Shown one piece after another: positions 1 through 9,723 of a DNA stretch of 64,000 nt (the stretch's first letter is position 1; the number at the start of each line of letters is the position of its first letter). The stretch is taken from positions 62,001-126,000 of the forward strand of contig NZ_LLYA01000002.1 in assembly GCF_001440415.1 (NCBI RefSeq), in the 5' to 3' direction. This DNA is from Bradyrhizobium retamae (GTDB taxonomy: Bacteria > Pseudomonadota > Alphaproteobacteria > Rhizobiales > Xanthobacteraceae). The notes beneath the pieces are model-generated. The model was given only the letters and a program-made list of their open reading frames with translations. It searched no databases and was not told the origin of the DNA. Both the position numbers and the translations under genes were made by a program.

Positions 1-1019
1 GGATCTTCAACGAAGACGAAGATCCGGAAATACAGGAGGACAAGCTCAAGCAGCTTCTGCCGGACGGGCACAAAATGCCCGAAGGGCAGAAACTGAAGCA
101 GGCCGGCGCCAAGCTGATCTCGAACCTCGTTCAATTGTCTAGGGATGTACGGGCGCAACGCCCGATTCATTGGGAGTTGGTCGAACCGTTCATCGAAATC
201 AAAATCGACACGCGCCCCTCGGTAAGCGATCACGGCACGCACGTCGCCGGCATCATTGGCGCCAGGGCACCTCAAAAGCGAACCAAGGCCATTGCGGAAG
301 ACGACAGGATCGACGGGATGTGTCCTGATATCCAACTGTACGACTTCAGGGTCCTTTCACGAAACAGCGACGAGAAAGATACCGAATTCGCGATTATCGC
401 CGCCTTGCAGTACATCAGGCATCTGAACGAGCGCCACGACTATATTTCAATTCACGGCGCAAACCTCAGTCTTTCGATCAAGCACGATGTGCGGAATTAC
501 GCCTGCGGCCGAACGCCGATTTGCGAGGAGTGCGAGCATCTGGTCGAAAGTGGCGTGGTAGTGGTCGCGGCCGCCGGAAACTACGGATTTCAGAGCTTTA
601 CGACTACCGATGGTGCGTTCGAAAGCTATGCCGCGTTCAGCATCACCGATCCCGGAAATGCGGACGGCGTGATTACGGTCGGATCGACGCATCGATCGCT
701 GCCGCATACCTACGGTGTCAGCTTTTTCTCGAGCCGCGGTCCGACCGGGGATGGAAGGTTGAAGCCCGATCTGGTCGCGCCGGGCGAGCGTATCCATGGT
801 CCGTTCCGGGACGGCTGGGGCGACCTCGACGGAACGAGCATGGCCGCTCCGCATGTCAGCGGCGCTGCGGCGATGCTGATGGCGCGATATCCGGAATTCA
901 TCAAGCAGCCGCGCAAGATCAAGAAGATATTGTGCGAAACCGCGACCGACCTCGGCCGCGAGCGCAGCTTCCAGGGCAGCGGGCTGCTGGATGTGCTCAG
1001 GGCTTTTCAGAGTATTTGA
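1..1019 (+). CDS. S8 (subtilisin-like) serine peptidase, 5' end outside the window
   Basis: The reading frame is open from the left edge, so the gene starts outside the window. Visible are the catalytic-His motif DHGTHVAG, the oxyanion Asn in AAAGNYG and the catalytic-Ser motif GTSMAAPHVSGAA; the catalytic Asp motif must lie upstream. There is a cysteine pair cluster (CGRTPICEEC) between the His and Asn blocks, unusual for a secreted subtilase. No membrane segment is visible. The stop at 1017-1019 is followed directly by the GGAGG ribosome site of the MBL gene, so the two are co-transcribed. Subtilases of this kind paired with another hydrolase occur in accessory and conflict-type loci; that role is inference. 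Family assignment is secure, substrate unknown. Confidence 0.9.
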   Translation, partial: IFNEDEDPEIQEDKLKQLLPDGHKMPEGQKLKQAGAKLISNLVQLSRDVRAQRPIHWELVEPFIEIKIDTRPSVSDHGTHVAGIIGARAPQKRTKAIAEDDRIDGMCPDIQLYDFRVLSRNSDEKDTEFAIIAALQYIRHLNERHDYISIHGANLSLSIKHDVRNYACGRTPICEECEHLVESGVVVVAAAGNYGFQSFTTTDGAFESYAAFSITDPGNADGVITVGSTHRSLPHTYGVSFFSSRGPTGDGRLKPDLVAPGERIHGPFRDGWGDLDGTSMAAPHVSGAAAMLMARYPEFIKQPRKIKKILCETATDLGRERSFQGSGLLDVLRAFQSI

Positions 1020-1030
1020 GGAGGCTCCCC

Positions 1031-2398
1031 ATGATTTTCAGTCTGGACGTCCGGCGGGCACGCAAGGGCGATTGCCTGCTGCTGCACTTCGGCACCAAGC
1101 AGGAGCCCGGGCTCATCATGATCGACGGCGGACCCAGGTCCGTCTATTCACCGCATCTCAAGCCGAGGTTGATGAAAATCCGCAACGCGCGCAAGATCAA
1201 GAAGAGTGATCCGCTACCGATCGACGTGCTGATGGTCAGTCATGTGGACGACGATCATATCCAGGGAATTCTGGATTTCACCAAGGAAGAAATCGCCAAT
1301 GTGGAGGCGCACAAGCCGCGTCTGCTGAATGTGTTCAGCCTGTGGCACAACAGCTTTGACGATATTATCGGCGGTCAGCCAGCGGAATTGACGGCGAAGG
1401 TGAACGCGACATTCAAGACGGAGGCCAGCACCGGAGCGGTCGAGCTGTCCGACGAAAAGGTCGGAAGCGTGGAAGATATCTTCATCGGCCAGAATCCCGG
1501 AGGCAATGACGCCGCGGACGCGGAAGTAGTTGGAAGTTCCCTGAAAGTACTCGCCAGCATCGCGCAGGGCTTTCGGCTGAGGAAGGACGCCGATCGGCTC
1601 GGCTATGGGCGCAACACCGAGTTCGGGGGGAAGCTCATCGCCGCGCCACAAGGCAAGGCGCCGACTAGGATAGCCAACTCGCTGGACGTCACCGTCATCG
1701 GCCCCATGCTTGAAGAGATTCAGGCGCTGCACAAAGACCATCAGAAATGGCTTGAGAATCTCAAGAAGCAAGGAAAGACGCCCGAAGAGGCTCTCGCGGC
1801 CTATGTCGACAAATCCGTTCCCAATCTGTCGAGCATTGTAGTGCTCGTGGAGGTAGACAAGAAGCGAATGTTGCTGACCGGGGATGCGAGGGGCGACAAG
1901 GTTCTCAAAGGGCTGCAACTAGCGGGCAAGCTCGACAAGGATAACGGCACAAAGATCGAAGTCGATCTTCTCAAGGTGCCGCATCACGGAAGTTCCAATA
2001 ATCTCGACAAGGATTTCTTCGAGCGCATCATCGCGAAGCATTATGTGTTCTCGGGCGACGGCGAACACGGAAATCCCGAACGCGAAAGCCTCGAGATGCT
2101 GCTGAAGGCGCGCAAGGATGGCAATTTCCAGATACACCTAACGTATCCGTTGAAGGAAATAGACCGGCTGCGCGAAGAGGACTGGAACAAGGAACGCAAC
2201 AAGCAGATCGCGCGCACGAAGAAGAGCGGAAAAGGTACGGTGCGCGAGAAATGGTCGGCGCAAGATCACGGTCTGCTGGCGCTTTTCGATGCCAATCCAC
2301 AATTCAAGAAGAAACTCAGGATTGTCGACGAAAAGAAGCCGCATATTATCGATCTAGGCGATCCGCTAGCGGCTTCCTGGCCGGCGCTGGCCAATTGA
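1031..2398 (+). CDS. MBL-fold metallo-hydrolase (ComEC/Rec2-type motif)
   Basis: A 455-residue protein. The start ATG 1031 was chosen because GGAGG (1020-1024) sits at the right distance and the metallo-beta-lactamase fold begins at once; the frame is open further upstream but there it only overlaps the peptidase gene. Metal motif H71-V-D73-D-D75-H76 is the HxDxDH variant seen in ComEC/Rec2-like members, followed by TGDA near residue 285 and PHHGSS at 317-322. There is no signal peptide or membrane segment, so it should be cytoplasmic. It follows the S8 peptidase by 11 bp, suggesting a two-component function. Substrate (nucleic acid, nucleotide or other ester) cannot be told from sequence. 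Confidence 0.88.
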   Translation: MIFSLDVRRARKGDCLLLHFGTKQEPGLIMIDGGPRSVYSPHLKPRLMKIRNARKIKKSDPLPIDVLMVSHVDDDHIQGILDFTKEEIANVEAHKPRLLNVFSLWHNSFDDIIGGQPAELTAKVNATFKTEASTGAVELSDEKVGSVEDIFIGQNPGGNDAADAEVVGSSLKVLASIAQGFRLRKDADRLGYGRNTEFGGKLIAAPQGKAPTRIANSLDVTVIGPMLEEIQALHKDHQKWLENLKKQGKTPEEALAAYVDKSVPNLSSIVVLVEVDKKRMLLTGDARGDKVLKGLQLAGKLDKDNGTKIEVDLLKVPHHGSSNNLDKDFFERIIAKHYVFSGDGEHGNPERESLEMLLKARKDGNFQIHLTYPLKEIDRLREEDWNKERNKQIARTKKSGKGTVREKWSAQDHGLLALFDANPQFKKKLRIVDEKKPHIIDLGDPLAASWPALAN

Positions 2399-2584
2399 TC
2401 CGCCCACCACGGCCCGAGTGATGAAGCTAGCGGCTAACACCGTTCCGCTTCGCCGGTGTCAGAACCCGAGGTTTGGCCACACAACGAAACGGCATATCGC
2501 AGGCGAGATTTGCACCAGCCGGCGATGCGGTGGAACGAACGTTTACCGATTGGATTGTGTTTTGATCCAACCGGAGATCGTTCC

Positions 2585-3058
2585 ATGCGCGCGCAGCTCC
2601 TCACCGCCGCCCTCGCCCTCGCCGCAATCTTTGCTCCCGCCCTTACCTTCGCCGGCGAGACCGAGTGGCGGCGATACGTGATCGCGAGCACCGGGAGCAG
2701 CGTCGACATGCCGGTCTCGATCTTCAGCGTCGACGCCGGACCGCCGGAAGGCGGCACAGGACGGCGCTTCTTCACCGACGACCGCCGCGCCGACCTGACG
2801 GTTCAGTCCGTTCCCAATCCCGGCAACGATTCGCCCGCCACGTTCCTGGCCAAGATGCGGCCGCCTGCCGGCATCATCTATAAGCGGATCACGTCTGATT
2901 TCTTCGTCGTGTCCAGCATTCGCAAGGACCGGGTCTGGTACAACCGCTGCAATCGCGGCAACGGCACCCTGAACTGCGTCATGATCAATTATCCCGTCTC
3001 CGAAAAACGCCAGTGGGACAACGTGGTCACGCGGATAAGCCATACGCTGCGAAGCTAG
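2585..3058 (+). CDS. Secreted protein of unknown function, 157 aa
   Basis: Start ATG 2585 gives a typical signal peptide (MRAQLLTAALALAAIFAPAL, cleavage likely after TFA-G), whereas upstream in-frame starts would bury it. The mature part of about 130 residues has one Cys pair (NRCNRGNGTLNC) and no membrane segment. It looks like a small periplasmic protein of a kind common as hypothetical in Bradyrhizobium; I recognise no catalytic motif. It stands alone between the MBL gene and opgG, both more than 110 bp away. Confidence 0.75.
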   Translation: MRAQLLTAALALAAIFAPALTFAGETEWRRYVIASTGSSVDMPVSIFSVDAGPPEGGTGRRFFTDDRRADLTVQSVPNPGNDSPATFLAKMRPPAGIIYKRITSDFFVVSSIRKDRVWYNRCNRGNGTLNCVMINYPVSEKRQWDNVVTRISHTLRS

Positions 3059-3178
3059 CGTGCTCGTGACCGGATCGTAGGCAGTCGGGAAAAAACAGCA
3101 GTTCTATTCCGGCGCGGGGAACCGTCCGATATGCACTGCGTTGCCGATGGTCCGCATCAGTAACCGCGAGGTTGTTTC

Positions 3179-4687
3179 GTGAATCGCAGGGATTTCCTCG
3201 CTGTTTCCGTATTACCATTGGCAACCGGCATAGCGCCCGGGCTTTTGCCCGCCGCCCATGCCCAGCCTGCGCCGTTCGATCGATCCATCGTCCGGCAAAC
3301 GGCGCGCGACCTCGCAAGCAAAGCCTACAAGGCGCCAAGCGAGAAGCTGCCCGACAATCTCGCAAATCTCGATTACGACCGGTATCGGGCGATCCGGTTC
3401 TTGCCGGACCGCGCGTTGTGGCGCGGCGAAAAATTGCCGTTCGAGGTGCAGTTTTTCCATCGCGGATTTTTCTACAAGAACCGAGTCGACATCTTCGAGG
3501 TGAAGGACGGCCAGGCGGCACCCATCGCCTACCGGCCCGACCTGTTTTCATTCGGCGAGCTGGCGCCGCCCGGCCCGGCCGTCGATCTCGGCTTTGCCGG
3601 CTTTCGGCTTCATGCGCCGATCAACAAGCCCGACTATTATGACGAGGTTTGCGTCTTTCTCGGCGCAAGCTATTTCCGCGCCGTTGCCAAGGGACAATTG
3701 TACGGTCTTTCGGCGCGGGGGCTCGCCATCAACACTGGCGAAGCCAAGGGCGAAGAATTTCCGTTCTTCAAGACGTTCTGGATCGAGAAGCCGGCGCCGG
3801 GAGCCAACTCCATCGTTGTGCACGCGTTGCTCGACAGCGAGAGTGCCGCCGCCGCCTATCGTTTCACCATCCGCCCCGGCGACACCACCGTGTTCGACGT
3901 CGAAATGGCGATCTATCCGCGCGTCGATCTGCAACAAGCCGGCCTCGCGCCGATGACCAGCATGTTCTTCTTTGGACCGAACGACCGCAAGGACGTCGAC
4001 GACTTCCGTCCGTCTGTGCATGATTCAGACGGCCTGGCAATTTTCAACGGCCGCGGCGAGGAGCTTTGGCGGCCGCTGCACAACCCGCGCGACCTTCAGG
4101 TCTCTTCGTTTGCCGATATCAACCCGCGCGGCTTCGGTCTCATGCAGCGTCAGAAGGATTTCGCCGCCTACCAGGACCTGGAATCGAATTTCGAGCGCCG
4201 GCCAAGCCTGTGGGCGGAGCCGATCGGCAATTGGGGTGAAGGCGAGGTGAAGCTGCTTGAAATCCCGACCAAGGAAGAGATTCACGACAACATCGCATTG
4301 TTCTGGCGCCCCAAAGCGGCGTTGCCGGCCAAGGGCGAACACACCTACACCTATCGTTTGCACTGGGGGCCGGATACTCCAAAGCCAGCCCCCCTGGCAC
4401 GATTTTCCCGGACTGGGATCGGCACACGAGGCGACAACGCTACGCTCTTCGTGCTCGACGTGACCGGCGAGCGGTTGAAATCCGTCGATCCGAAAAACTT
4501 ACGCGGTGTCGTGACGGCCGAGAAGGCGAAGATTCAGAACATCGTTACCCAGCCAAACCCGGCGACAGGCGGCTGGCGATTGAGCTTCGAGTTGTTGAAG
4601 GAAAAGACCCCAGTCGAACTCCGCGCATCGCTCATGCAGAACGAGGAGGCGGTATCGGAAGTCTGGGTTTATCGATGGACACCTTGA
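3179..4687 (+). CDS. opgG: Periplasmic glucan biosynthesis protein OpgG/OpgD family
   Basis: 502 residues, GTG start at 3179. The N-terminus MNRRDFLAVSVLPLATG is a twin-arginine signal, cleavage likely after AHA near residue 29; E. coli OpgD also uses Tat. The body matches the MdoG/OpgG family, with the YDRYRAIRF and FFHRGFFY blocks, a central beta-sandwich, and a C-terminal immunoglobulin-like part. These periplasmic proteins act on the linear glucose backbone of osmoregulated periplasmic glucans. Its last 13 bp overlap opgH, so the two are translationally coupled. The family is certain; whether it behaves as OpgG or OpgD is not resolvable here. Confidence 0.92.
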   Translation: MNRRDFLAVSVLPLATGIAPGLLPAAHAQPAPFDRSIVRQTARDLASKAYKAPSEKLPDNLANLDYDRYRAIRFLPDRALWRGEKLPFEVQFFHRGFFYKNRVDIFEVKDGQAAPIAYRPDLFSFGELAPPGPAVDLGFAGFRLHAPINKPDYYDEVCVFLGASYFRAVAKGQLYGLSARGLAINTGEAKGEEFPFFKTFWIEKPAPGANSIVVHALLDSESAAAAYRFTIRPGDTTVFDVEMAIYPRVDLQQAGLAPMTSMFFFGPNDRKDVDDFRPSVHDSDGLAIFNGRGEELWRPLHNPRDLQVSSFADINPRGFGLMQRQKDFAAYQDLESNFERRPSLWAEPIGNWGEGEVKLLEIPTKEEIHDNIALFWRPKAALPAKGEHTYTYRLHWGPDTPKPAPLARFSRTGIGTRGDNATLFVLDVTGERLKSVDPKNLRGVVTAEKAKIQNIVTQPNPATGGWRLSFELLKEKTPVELRASLMQNEEAVSEVWVYRWTP

Positions 4688-6819
4688 CGAAGGCCGGCGG
4701 CTCGCCCGGAAGGCGGGATATCCCGCCGACCAGTTTCCTTCCTCCGGAATCGCCGACGGATATGACGGTGCAGGCGTTGCGGCGGTTCGAGCCGCCGCCA
4801 GCGCCCGATTTTGCGCCGATGTGGATCCGGCGCGCCTTCGTTCTGACCGGCACCGCGATCCTGACCGCGGCAGGCTGTTATGAGATGTACCGGGTGCTCC
4901 GGGTCGGGGGTGTCACGGTCCTGGAGTCGATCATCCTTGCGCTGTTCGTGCTGCTGTTTGCATGGATCGCCTTCTCCTTCATGTCGGCGCTTAGCGGTTT
5001 CTTCGTGCTGCTGATGAGAAGGAAGGATGAGCTCGGCATCGACGCCAGCGCGCCTCTGCCCACGATACATAGCCGCACCGCGATGCTGCTGCCGACATAT
5101 AATGAGGACCCCTATCGCGTGCTGGCGAGATTGCGCGCGATCTACGAATCCGTCGAGCAGACCGGACACGGCGCGCAGTTCGACTGGTTCGTGCTGAGCG
5201 ACACCACCGATACCGCGATCTGGATCGCCGAGGAAAAATGTTTTCTCAAGCTTCGGCAGGACGTCGGCTGCGCCGCAACAATCTTCTATCGCCACCGCCC
5301 TGAGAACACCGCGCGCAAGTCGGGCAATATCGAGGAATGGGTCAGGCGGTTCGGCTCCAAATATGAATGCATGCTGATCCTGGACGCCGACAGCTTGATG
5401 ACAGGCGACAGCATCGTTCGGCTCGTTGCCGCGATGGAGGCGCATCCGAGGGTCGCACTGATTCAGACGCTACCGGTCATCGTCAATGCAAGATCGCTGT
5501 TCGCGCGCTGGCAGCAATTCGCAGGCCGCCTGTACGGTCCGATGCTGGCCGCGGGGATCGCCTGGTGGCATGGCTCGGAAGGCAATTACTGGGGCCACAA
5601 CGCCATCATTCGCGTCCGCGCCTTTGCGCAACATGCAGGCCTACCCGAACTCAGCGGACGCAAGCCGTTCGGCGGGCATATCATGAGCCATGACTTCATC
5701 GAGGCGGCGCTGATGCGACGCGGCGGCTGGGCCATCCACATGGCGCCGACCCTCCGCGGCAGTTACGAGGAATCTCCGCCCACGCTTTCAGATTTTGCCG
5801 CGCGTGACCGTCGCTGGTGCCAGGGCAATCTGCAGCATCTGGCGCTGCTGCCGACCCGCGGCTTTCACTGGGTCTCGCGGCTTCATCTGCTGACGGGGAT
5901 CGGGTCATATCTCACCGCGCCGCTCTGGCTGATCTTTCTTGTTTTCGGAATCCTGGTCTCGTTGCAAGCGCAGTTCGTACGGCCCGAATATTTTCCGAAA
6001 GGATACTCGTTGTTTCCGCAATGGCCGGCGCAGGATCCGGTCCTGGCAGCATGGGTATTTGCAGGCACGATGGGAATGCTGATCGTGCCGAAGCTGCTGG
6101 CCTTCATCGTGCTCCTTGCCGATCGCGACACGCGCAGGAAGTTCGGCGGCGGCCTGCTGGTGCTTGGCGGCATCGGAGCCGAGACAATCCTTTCCGGTTT
6201 GACCGCGCCTGTCATGATGATCTTCCAGTCGTCCGCTGTCGGCGAAATCCTGTTCGGGCGCGACGCAGGATGGCAGGTTCAGCGCCGGGATGATGGCGCG
6301 GTCGCGCAACGCGACATCGTCAGCACCTATTCAGTGCCGACATTGATTGGCATCGCCATGGCCATCAGCGCCTACGCCGTCTCGCTGTCGTTGCTGCTGT
6401 GGATGACGCCGGTGATCCTCGGTCTATTGCTCTCCATTCCGATCGCGATGCTGTCGTCGTCACCGGGTGCAAACCGCAGGTCCGGTTTGTTCAGGACCCC
6501 CGAGCAGACGGCGCCGCCGCCGGTGCTGGCACGCGCCAATGAGTTGGCTAGCGCGCCGCATTCGTCGCTCCCCTGCCCGCTGCGCGAGTTGCTCGACGAT
6601 GCTCGCCTGCTCGAAGCACACCTGAACAACCTCTCCGGACAAAGGCCGCGGAAGCGCGGCGACGTCGATCCGCATCTCGCGATCGCGCGCGCGAAGATCG
6701 AAGATGCCGAAACGTTCGAGGAGGCGGCGGGGTTTCTGAGCCCGCGCGAGAAGTTCGCGGTGCTCAATGCGCCGGCGGTTCTTACAGGCTTGTTGGCGTT
6801 GCCCGATCATCGAGCGTGA
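4675..6819 (+). CDS. opgH: Glucans biosynthesis glucosyltransferase OpgH
   Basis: 714 residues, inner-membrane family 2 glycosyltransferase that makes the beta-glucan backbone from UDP-glucose. Visible are two N-terminal membrane segments (about 60-110), the cytoplasmic GT2 domain with LLPTYNEDP near 138-146, the DxD at 237-239 (DAD), HDFIEA, and the RxxRWCQGN catalytic block at 377-385, then several C-terminal membrane segments. ATG 4675 lies inside opgG. The N-terminal cytoplasmic tail is short compared with E. coli OpgH (about 850 residues), as is usual in alphaproteobacteria. The long shadow frames opposite it are not genes. Confidence 0.93.
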   Translation: MDTLTKAGGSPGRRDIPPTSFLPPESPTDMTVQALRRFEPPPAPDFAPMWIRRAFVLTGTAILTAAGCYEMYRVLRVGGVTVLESIILALFVLLFAWIAFSFMSALSGFFVLLMRRKDELGIDASAPLPTIHSRTAMLLPTYNEDPYRVLARLRAIYESVEQTGHGAQFDWFVLSDTTDTAIWIAEEKCFLKLRQDVGCAATIFYRHRPENTARKSGNIEEWVRRFGSKYECMLILDADSLMTGDSIVRLVAAMEAHPRVALIQTLPVIVNARSLFARWQQFAGRLYGPMLAAGIAWWHGSEGNYWGHNAIIRVRAFAQHAGLPELSGRKPFGGHIMSHDFIEAALMRRGGWAIHMAPTLRGSYEESPPTLSDFAARDRRWCQGNLQHLALLPTRGFHWVSRLHLLTGIGSYLTAPLWLIFLVFGILVSLQAQFVRPEYFPKGYSLFPQWPAQDPVLAAWVFAGTMGMLIVPKLLAFIVLLADRDTRRKFGGGLLVLGGIGAETILSGLTAPVMMIFQSSAVGEILFGRDAGWQVQRRDDGAVAQRDIVSTYSVPTLIGIAMAISAYAVSLSLLLWMTPVILGLLLSIPIAMLSSSPGANRRSGLFRTPEQTAPPPVLARANELASAPHSSLPCPLRELLDDARLLEAHLNNLSGQRPRKRGDVDPHLAIARAKIEDAETFEEAAGFLSPREKFAVLNAPAVLTGLLALPDHRA

Positions 6820-6950
6820 GACGAACTCCTTCGAAATTTTACCTCATCATTGCAATCTAGAGTGGGTGATCGATTGGGATGAGGCTGGCGGCCATCCAGT
6901 CTTGGCCGGCACGGCAAATCTGTTAGACTGCCTGCCAGCGAGGCGAGAAA

Positions 6951-8714
6951 ATGGAAACGCCTGGACCCGAGCGAAGGCTCGCAGCAATCCTTGCCGCCGA
7001 CATGGTCGGTTTTAGCCGGCTGATGGAGGTCGACGAGGCAGGGACACTCGCACGCCTGAAGACCCATCGGCTTGAACTCATTGATCCGGCCATCGCCAAG
7101 AATCGCGGTCGCATTATCAAGACTACCGGCGATGGCCTGCTGGTCGAGTTCCAGAGTGTTGCCGACGCAGTGCTGTGCGCCGCCGAAGTCCAGCGCAGGA
7201 TGATGCGGCGCAATGCCGACGTGTCGCCTGCGCGGTGGATTCAGTTCCGCATCGGCATCAATCTGGGCGACGTCATCATCGAGGAAAACGACATTTTTGG
7301 CGACGGCGTCAATGTCGCGGCGCGGCTCGAGATGCTCGCCGAGCCGGGCGGCATCTGCGTCTCGGGGGCGGTGCGCGATCAAGTCGGTGATCGGCTGGAC
7401 GAGATCGCATTTGAGGATCTCGGCGAGCAGAGCGTCAAGAATATCAGCCGGCCGATCCACGTCTTTCGGGTGCGACTTGAGCCAGCAACCACAGCGACCG
7501 AGAGTGGCAAGGATAGCTCGGCGGCGACGTCCGTTACCAGAAAGCCGTCCATCGCTGTGCTTCCGCTGGTTAACATGAGCGGTGATCCGGAGCAGGAATT
7601 CTTTGCCGACGGCCTCACCGAGGACATTATCACCGAACTGTCGCGCTTCCGCGACCTTCTCGTCATCTCGCGGAACTCGACCTTCGTGCATAAGGGCAAA
7701 GCCGTAAAGGTGCAGGAGGTCGCACGCGAACTCGGCGTGGAATATGTCCTGGAGGGCAGCGTACGCAAGGCTGGCGATCGCGTCCGTGTCACCGTGCAGT
7801 TGATCGACGCGCAAACCGACCGGCATGTCTGGGCCGAACGCTATGACCGGAAGCTCGAGGATATCTTCGCCATCCAGGATGAGGTGACCGGGGCGATCGT
7901 TGCCACGCTTCCCGGCCGCGTCGAGGCCGCCACGCAGGAACGGGCGAACCGCAAGCGGCCGGACAACATGGCGGCCTATGAATGCGTGCTCGCCGCCAAA
8001 GTCCTGCACCACCGCTCACGGCGTGAAGACAATGCGCAGGCCCAGATCCTGCTCGACCGCGCCATCGCACTCGATCCGAATTATGCTCACGCCCACGCCT
8101 GGAAGGCGTGCGTGCTGGGCCAGACCTGGGTCTACGGATGGTGCGAAGATCGCGACGCCACCTTCCAGCAGGTGGCTGACGAGTTGCAGATCGCGCTGGC
8201 GCTCGATGACAATGACAGCGACGTTCACCGCATCCTGGCCGCGGTGAACCTGACGCGAGACGATCATGACAGAGCGGTCTACCATCAGGAGCGGGCACTC
8301 GCACTCAATCCCAACTACGATATCGTCGTGGTGCAGCAGGGCGAGCTTCTGACATGGCTGGGGCGTCCGGAAGAAGGGATCGACTGGATCAGGAAGGCAA
8401 TGCGCCTCAACCCGTTCCACCCCGAGCGCTTCTGGAGCCATCTCGGTCGCGCGTATTATTGCGCGGAGAAATTTGCCGAAGCCGCAGAGGCGTTCGCGCG
8501 GATCACGCGGCCCGACTTCACCCATCACGCCTTCCTCGCCGCCACCTTCGCGCAGATGGGCGACGCCGTTGCGGCCGGCGCGCATGCCGCAGAGGTTATC
8601 AAGCTCGAGCCTGGCTTCTCGGTGACCGCCTATCTGGCCACCCAGCACTACAAACAGGAGGCCGATCGGGCGCGTCACGAGGCGGGCCTGCTCAAGGCGG
8701 GGTTACCGGCGTGA
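6951..8714 (+). CDS. Soluble class III nucleotide cyclase with TolB-like and TPR domains
   Basis: 587 residues, ATG 6951 preceded by GAGGCGAG. Residues about 5-180 are a class III cyclase domain: metal Asp in AADMVGFSRLM, substrate-contact Lys in IIKTTGDGLL, second metal Asp in NLGDV, and transition-state Asn/Arg in GVNVAARLE, so it should be active. Residues about 195-330 are the FlgO/TolB-N-like domain (SIAVLPLVNMSGD, FFADGLTEDI), followed by TPR repeats to the end. There are no membrane segments. It stands alone as a transcription unit. A paralogue with identical architecture lies at 15174-16988. The signal sensed is unknown. Confidence 0.9.
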   Translation: METPGPERRLAAILAADMVGFSRLMEVDEAGTLARLKTHRLELIDPAIAKNRGRIIKTTGDGLLVEFQSVADAVLCAAEVQRRMMRRNADVSPARWIQFRIGINLGDVIIEENDIFGDGVNVAARLEMLAEPGGICVSGAVRDQVGDRLDEIAFEDLGEQSVKNISRPIHVFRVRLEPATTATESGKDSSAATSVTRKPSIAVLPLVNMSGDPEQEFFADGLTEDIITELSRFRDLLVISRNSTFVHKGKAVKVQEVARELGVEYVLEGSVRKAGDRVRVTVQLIDAQTDRHVWAERYDRKLEDIFAIQDEVTGAIVATLPGRVEAATQERANRKRPDNMAAYECVLAAKVLHHRSRREDNAQAQILLDRAIALDPNYAHAHAWKACVLGQTWVYGWCEDRDATFQQVADELQIALALDDNDSDVHRILAAVNLTRDDHDRAVYHQERALALNPNYDIVVVQQGELLTWLGRPEEGIDWIRKAMRLNPFHPERFWSHLGRAYYCAEKFAEAAEAFARITRPDFTHHAFLAATFAQMGDAVAAGAHAAEVIKLEPGFSVTAYLATQHYKQEADRARHEAGLLKAGLPA

Positions 8715-8836
8715 GTTTGCGACTAGCGGTCCGTCTTCGCTTTCACTTTGTTCAAGGTTCAAGCTGCGCCGGACACGCCTCGACCTGACGGCCTCCGCGT
8801 GGCTTGCCGAGCCGTGGCTGCGAAGCAAGCGAAGGC

Positions 8837-8911
8837 TGGTGGGCGCGACAGGGATCGAACCTGTGACCCCTACCATGTCAAGGTAGTGCTCTCCCGCTGA
8901 GCTACGCGCCC
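8837..8911 (-). tRNA. tRNA-Val (anticodon GAC)
   Basis: On the minus strand, the acceptor GGGCGCG pairs with CGCGCCC, the D-arm reads GCTC-AGCGGGA-GAGC, the anticodon stem CTACC/GGTAG encloses the loop TTGACAT (anticodon GAC), and the T-arm ACAGG-TTCGATC-CCTGT is canonical. ACCA is encoded at the 3' end. The length is 75 nt including CCA. No integrase or att-like duplication is seen beside it. Confidence 0.97.
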
Positions 8912-9045
8912 CGGAATGGGATGACCTGTCATCCCGCTCCAGCTTTATTCGTATTGGGTGGGGTCCGTATATCGGCTCCAAAGCGCCCCGGCAAGGATGC
9001 TCGGGACTAATTTCTGGTGCCTTTGCGAACGAAATAGCCGCCGAA

Positions 9046-9405
9046 TCAGGCCGCCAGCATCTTGTTCACTTCGCTGACCAGTTCGCGGAGGTGAACCGGC
9101 TTGGCCAGCACCTTGGCGTTCTTGGGCGCCTCCGAATCGGAATTCAGGGCGACCGCGGCAAAGCCGGTGATGAACATGATTTTGATGTCGGGGTCGAGTT
9201 CCGAGGCGCGGCGCGCCAGCTCGATGCCGTCCATTTCGGGCATCACGATATCGGTCAGTAGCATCTCGAACGGCTCCTCGCGCAGCCGCTGATAGGCCGA
9301 CATGCCGTTGTCGTGGGGCGAGACCTGAAACCCGGCGTTTTCCAGCGCCTTGACCAGGAAACGTCGCATGTCGTTGTCGTCTTCGGCGAGGAGTATCTTG
9401 TGCAT
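9046..9405 (-). CDS. cpdR: Single-domain response regulator CpdR
   Basis: 119 residues from the ATG at 9405; longer in-frame starts only add non-conserved sequence. It is a bare receiver domain: acidic pocket E8-D9-D10, phosphoacceptor D52 (LLTDIVMPEMDG), T80 and K102. CpdR, when unphosphorylated, localises ClpXP to the pole in Caulobacter and drives cell-cycle proteolysis. The C-terminus ends in Leu-Ala-Ala, matching the double-Ala degron reported for Caulobacter CpdR. The divergent neighbour is an N-formylglutamate amidohydrolase, a pairing seen in other alphaproteobacteria. Confidence 0.9.
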   Translation of the reverse strand: MHKILLAEDDNDMRRFLVKALENAGFQVSPHDNGMSAYQRLREEPFEMLLTDIVMPEMDGIELARRASELDPDIKIMFITGFAAVALNSDSEAPKNAKVLAKPVHLRELVSEVNKMLAA

Positions 9406-9723
9406 GGCGGTCAGTCGTTGAACCTGGCTTGGAGGATCATTGCGCCCACTAAGCCCGACAGAGGGTAAATTTCGGGTGAAAGGTAACGGCTTCTGGCGGC
9501 AGCGGGCGGCGCAATTTGTGTAGCGGCGCGCATCAGGATCGATCAAGGCGGCGCTTTTCAGGCGTTTACGACACCTTCCAGGAGAACCGTGGCTTTTTTC
9601 GCTTGGCAGAATGATTACGATTACGGACAATGCATCCTTACAATACCCGCCCTTCCGGCAGAATCGGTCGCATGACCGGCCGGCCGAAGGGAAATGCGGA
9701 CATTCAAGGGACGGCGCCCGACG

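Noticed and set aside
521..1030. N-terminal extension of the MBL gene
   Set aside because: The 170 codons upstream of ATG 1031 overlap the peptidase gene in another frame and are Arg-rich noise; GGAGG precedes 1031.
8837..8911. Integration site at the tRNA-Val
   Set aside because: No integrase, no direct repeat of the tRNA 3' end, and core genes on both sides.
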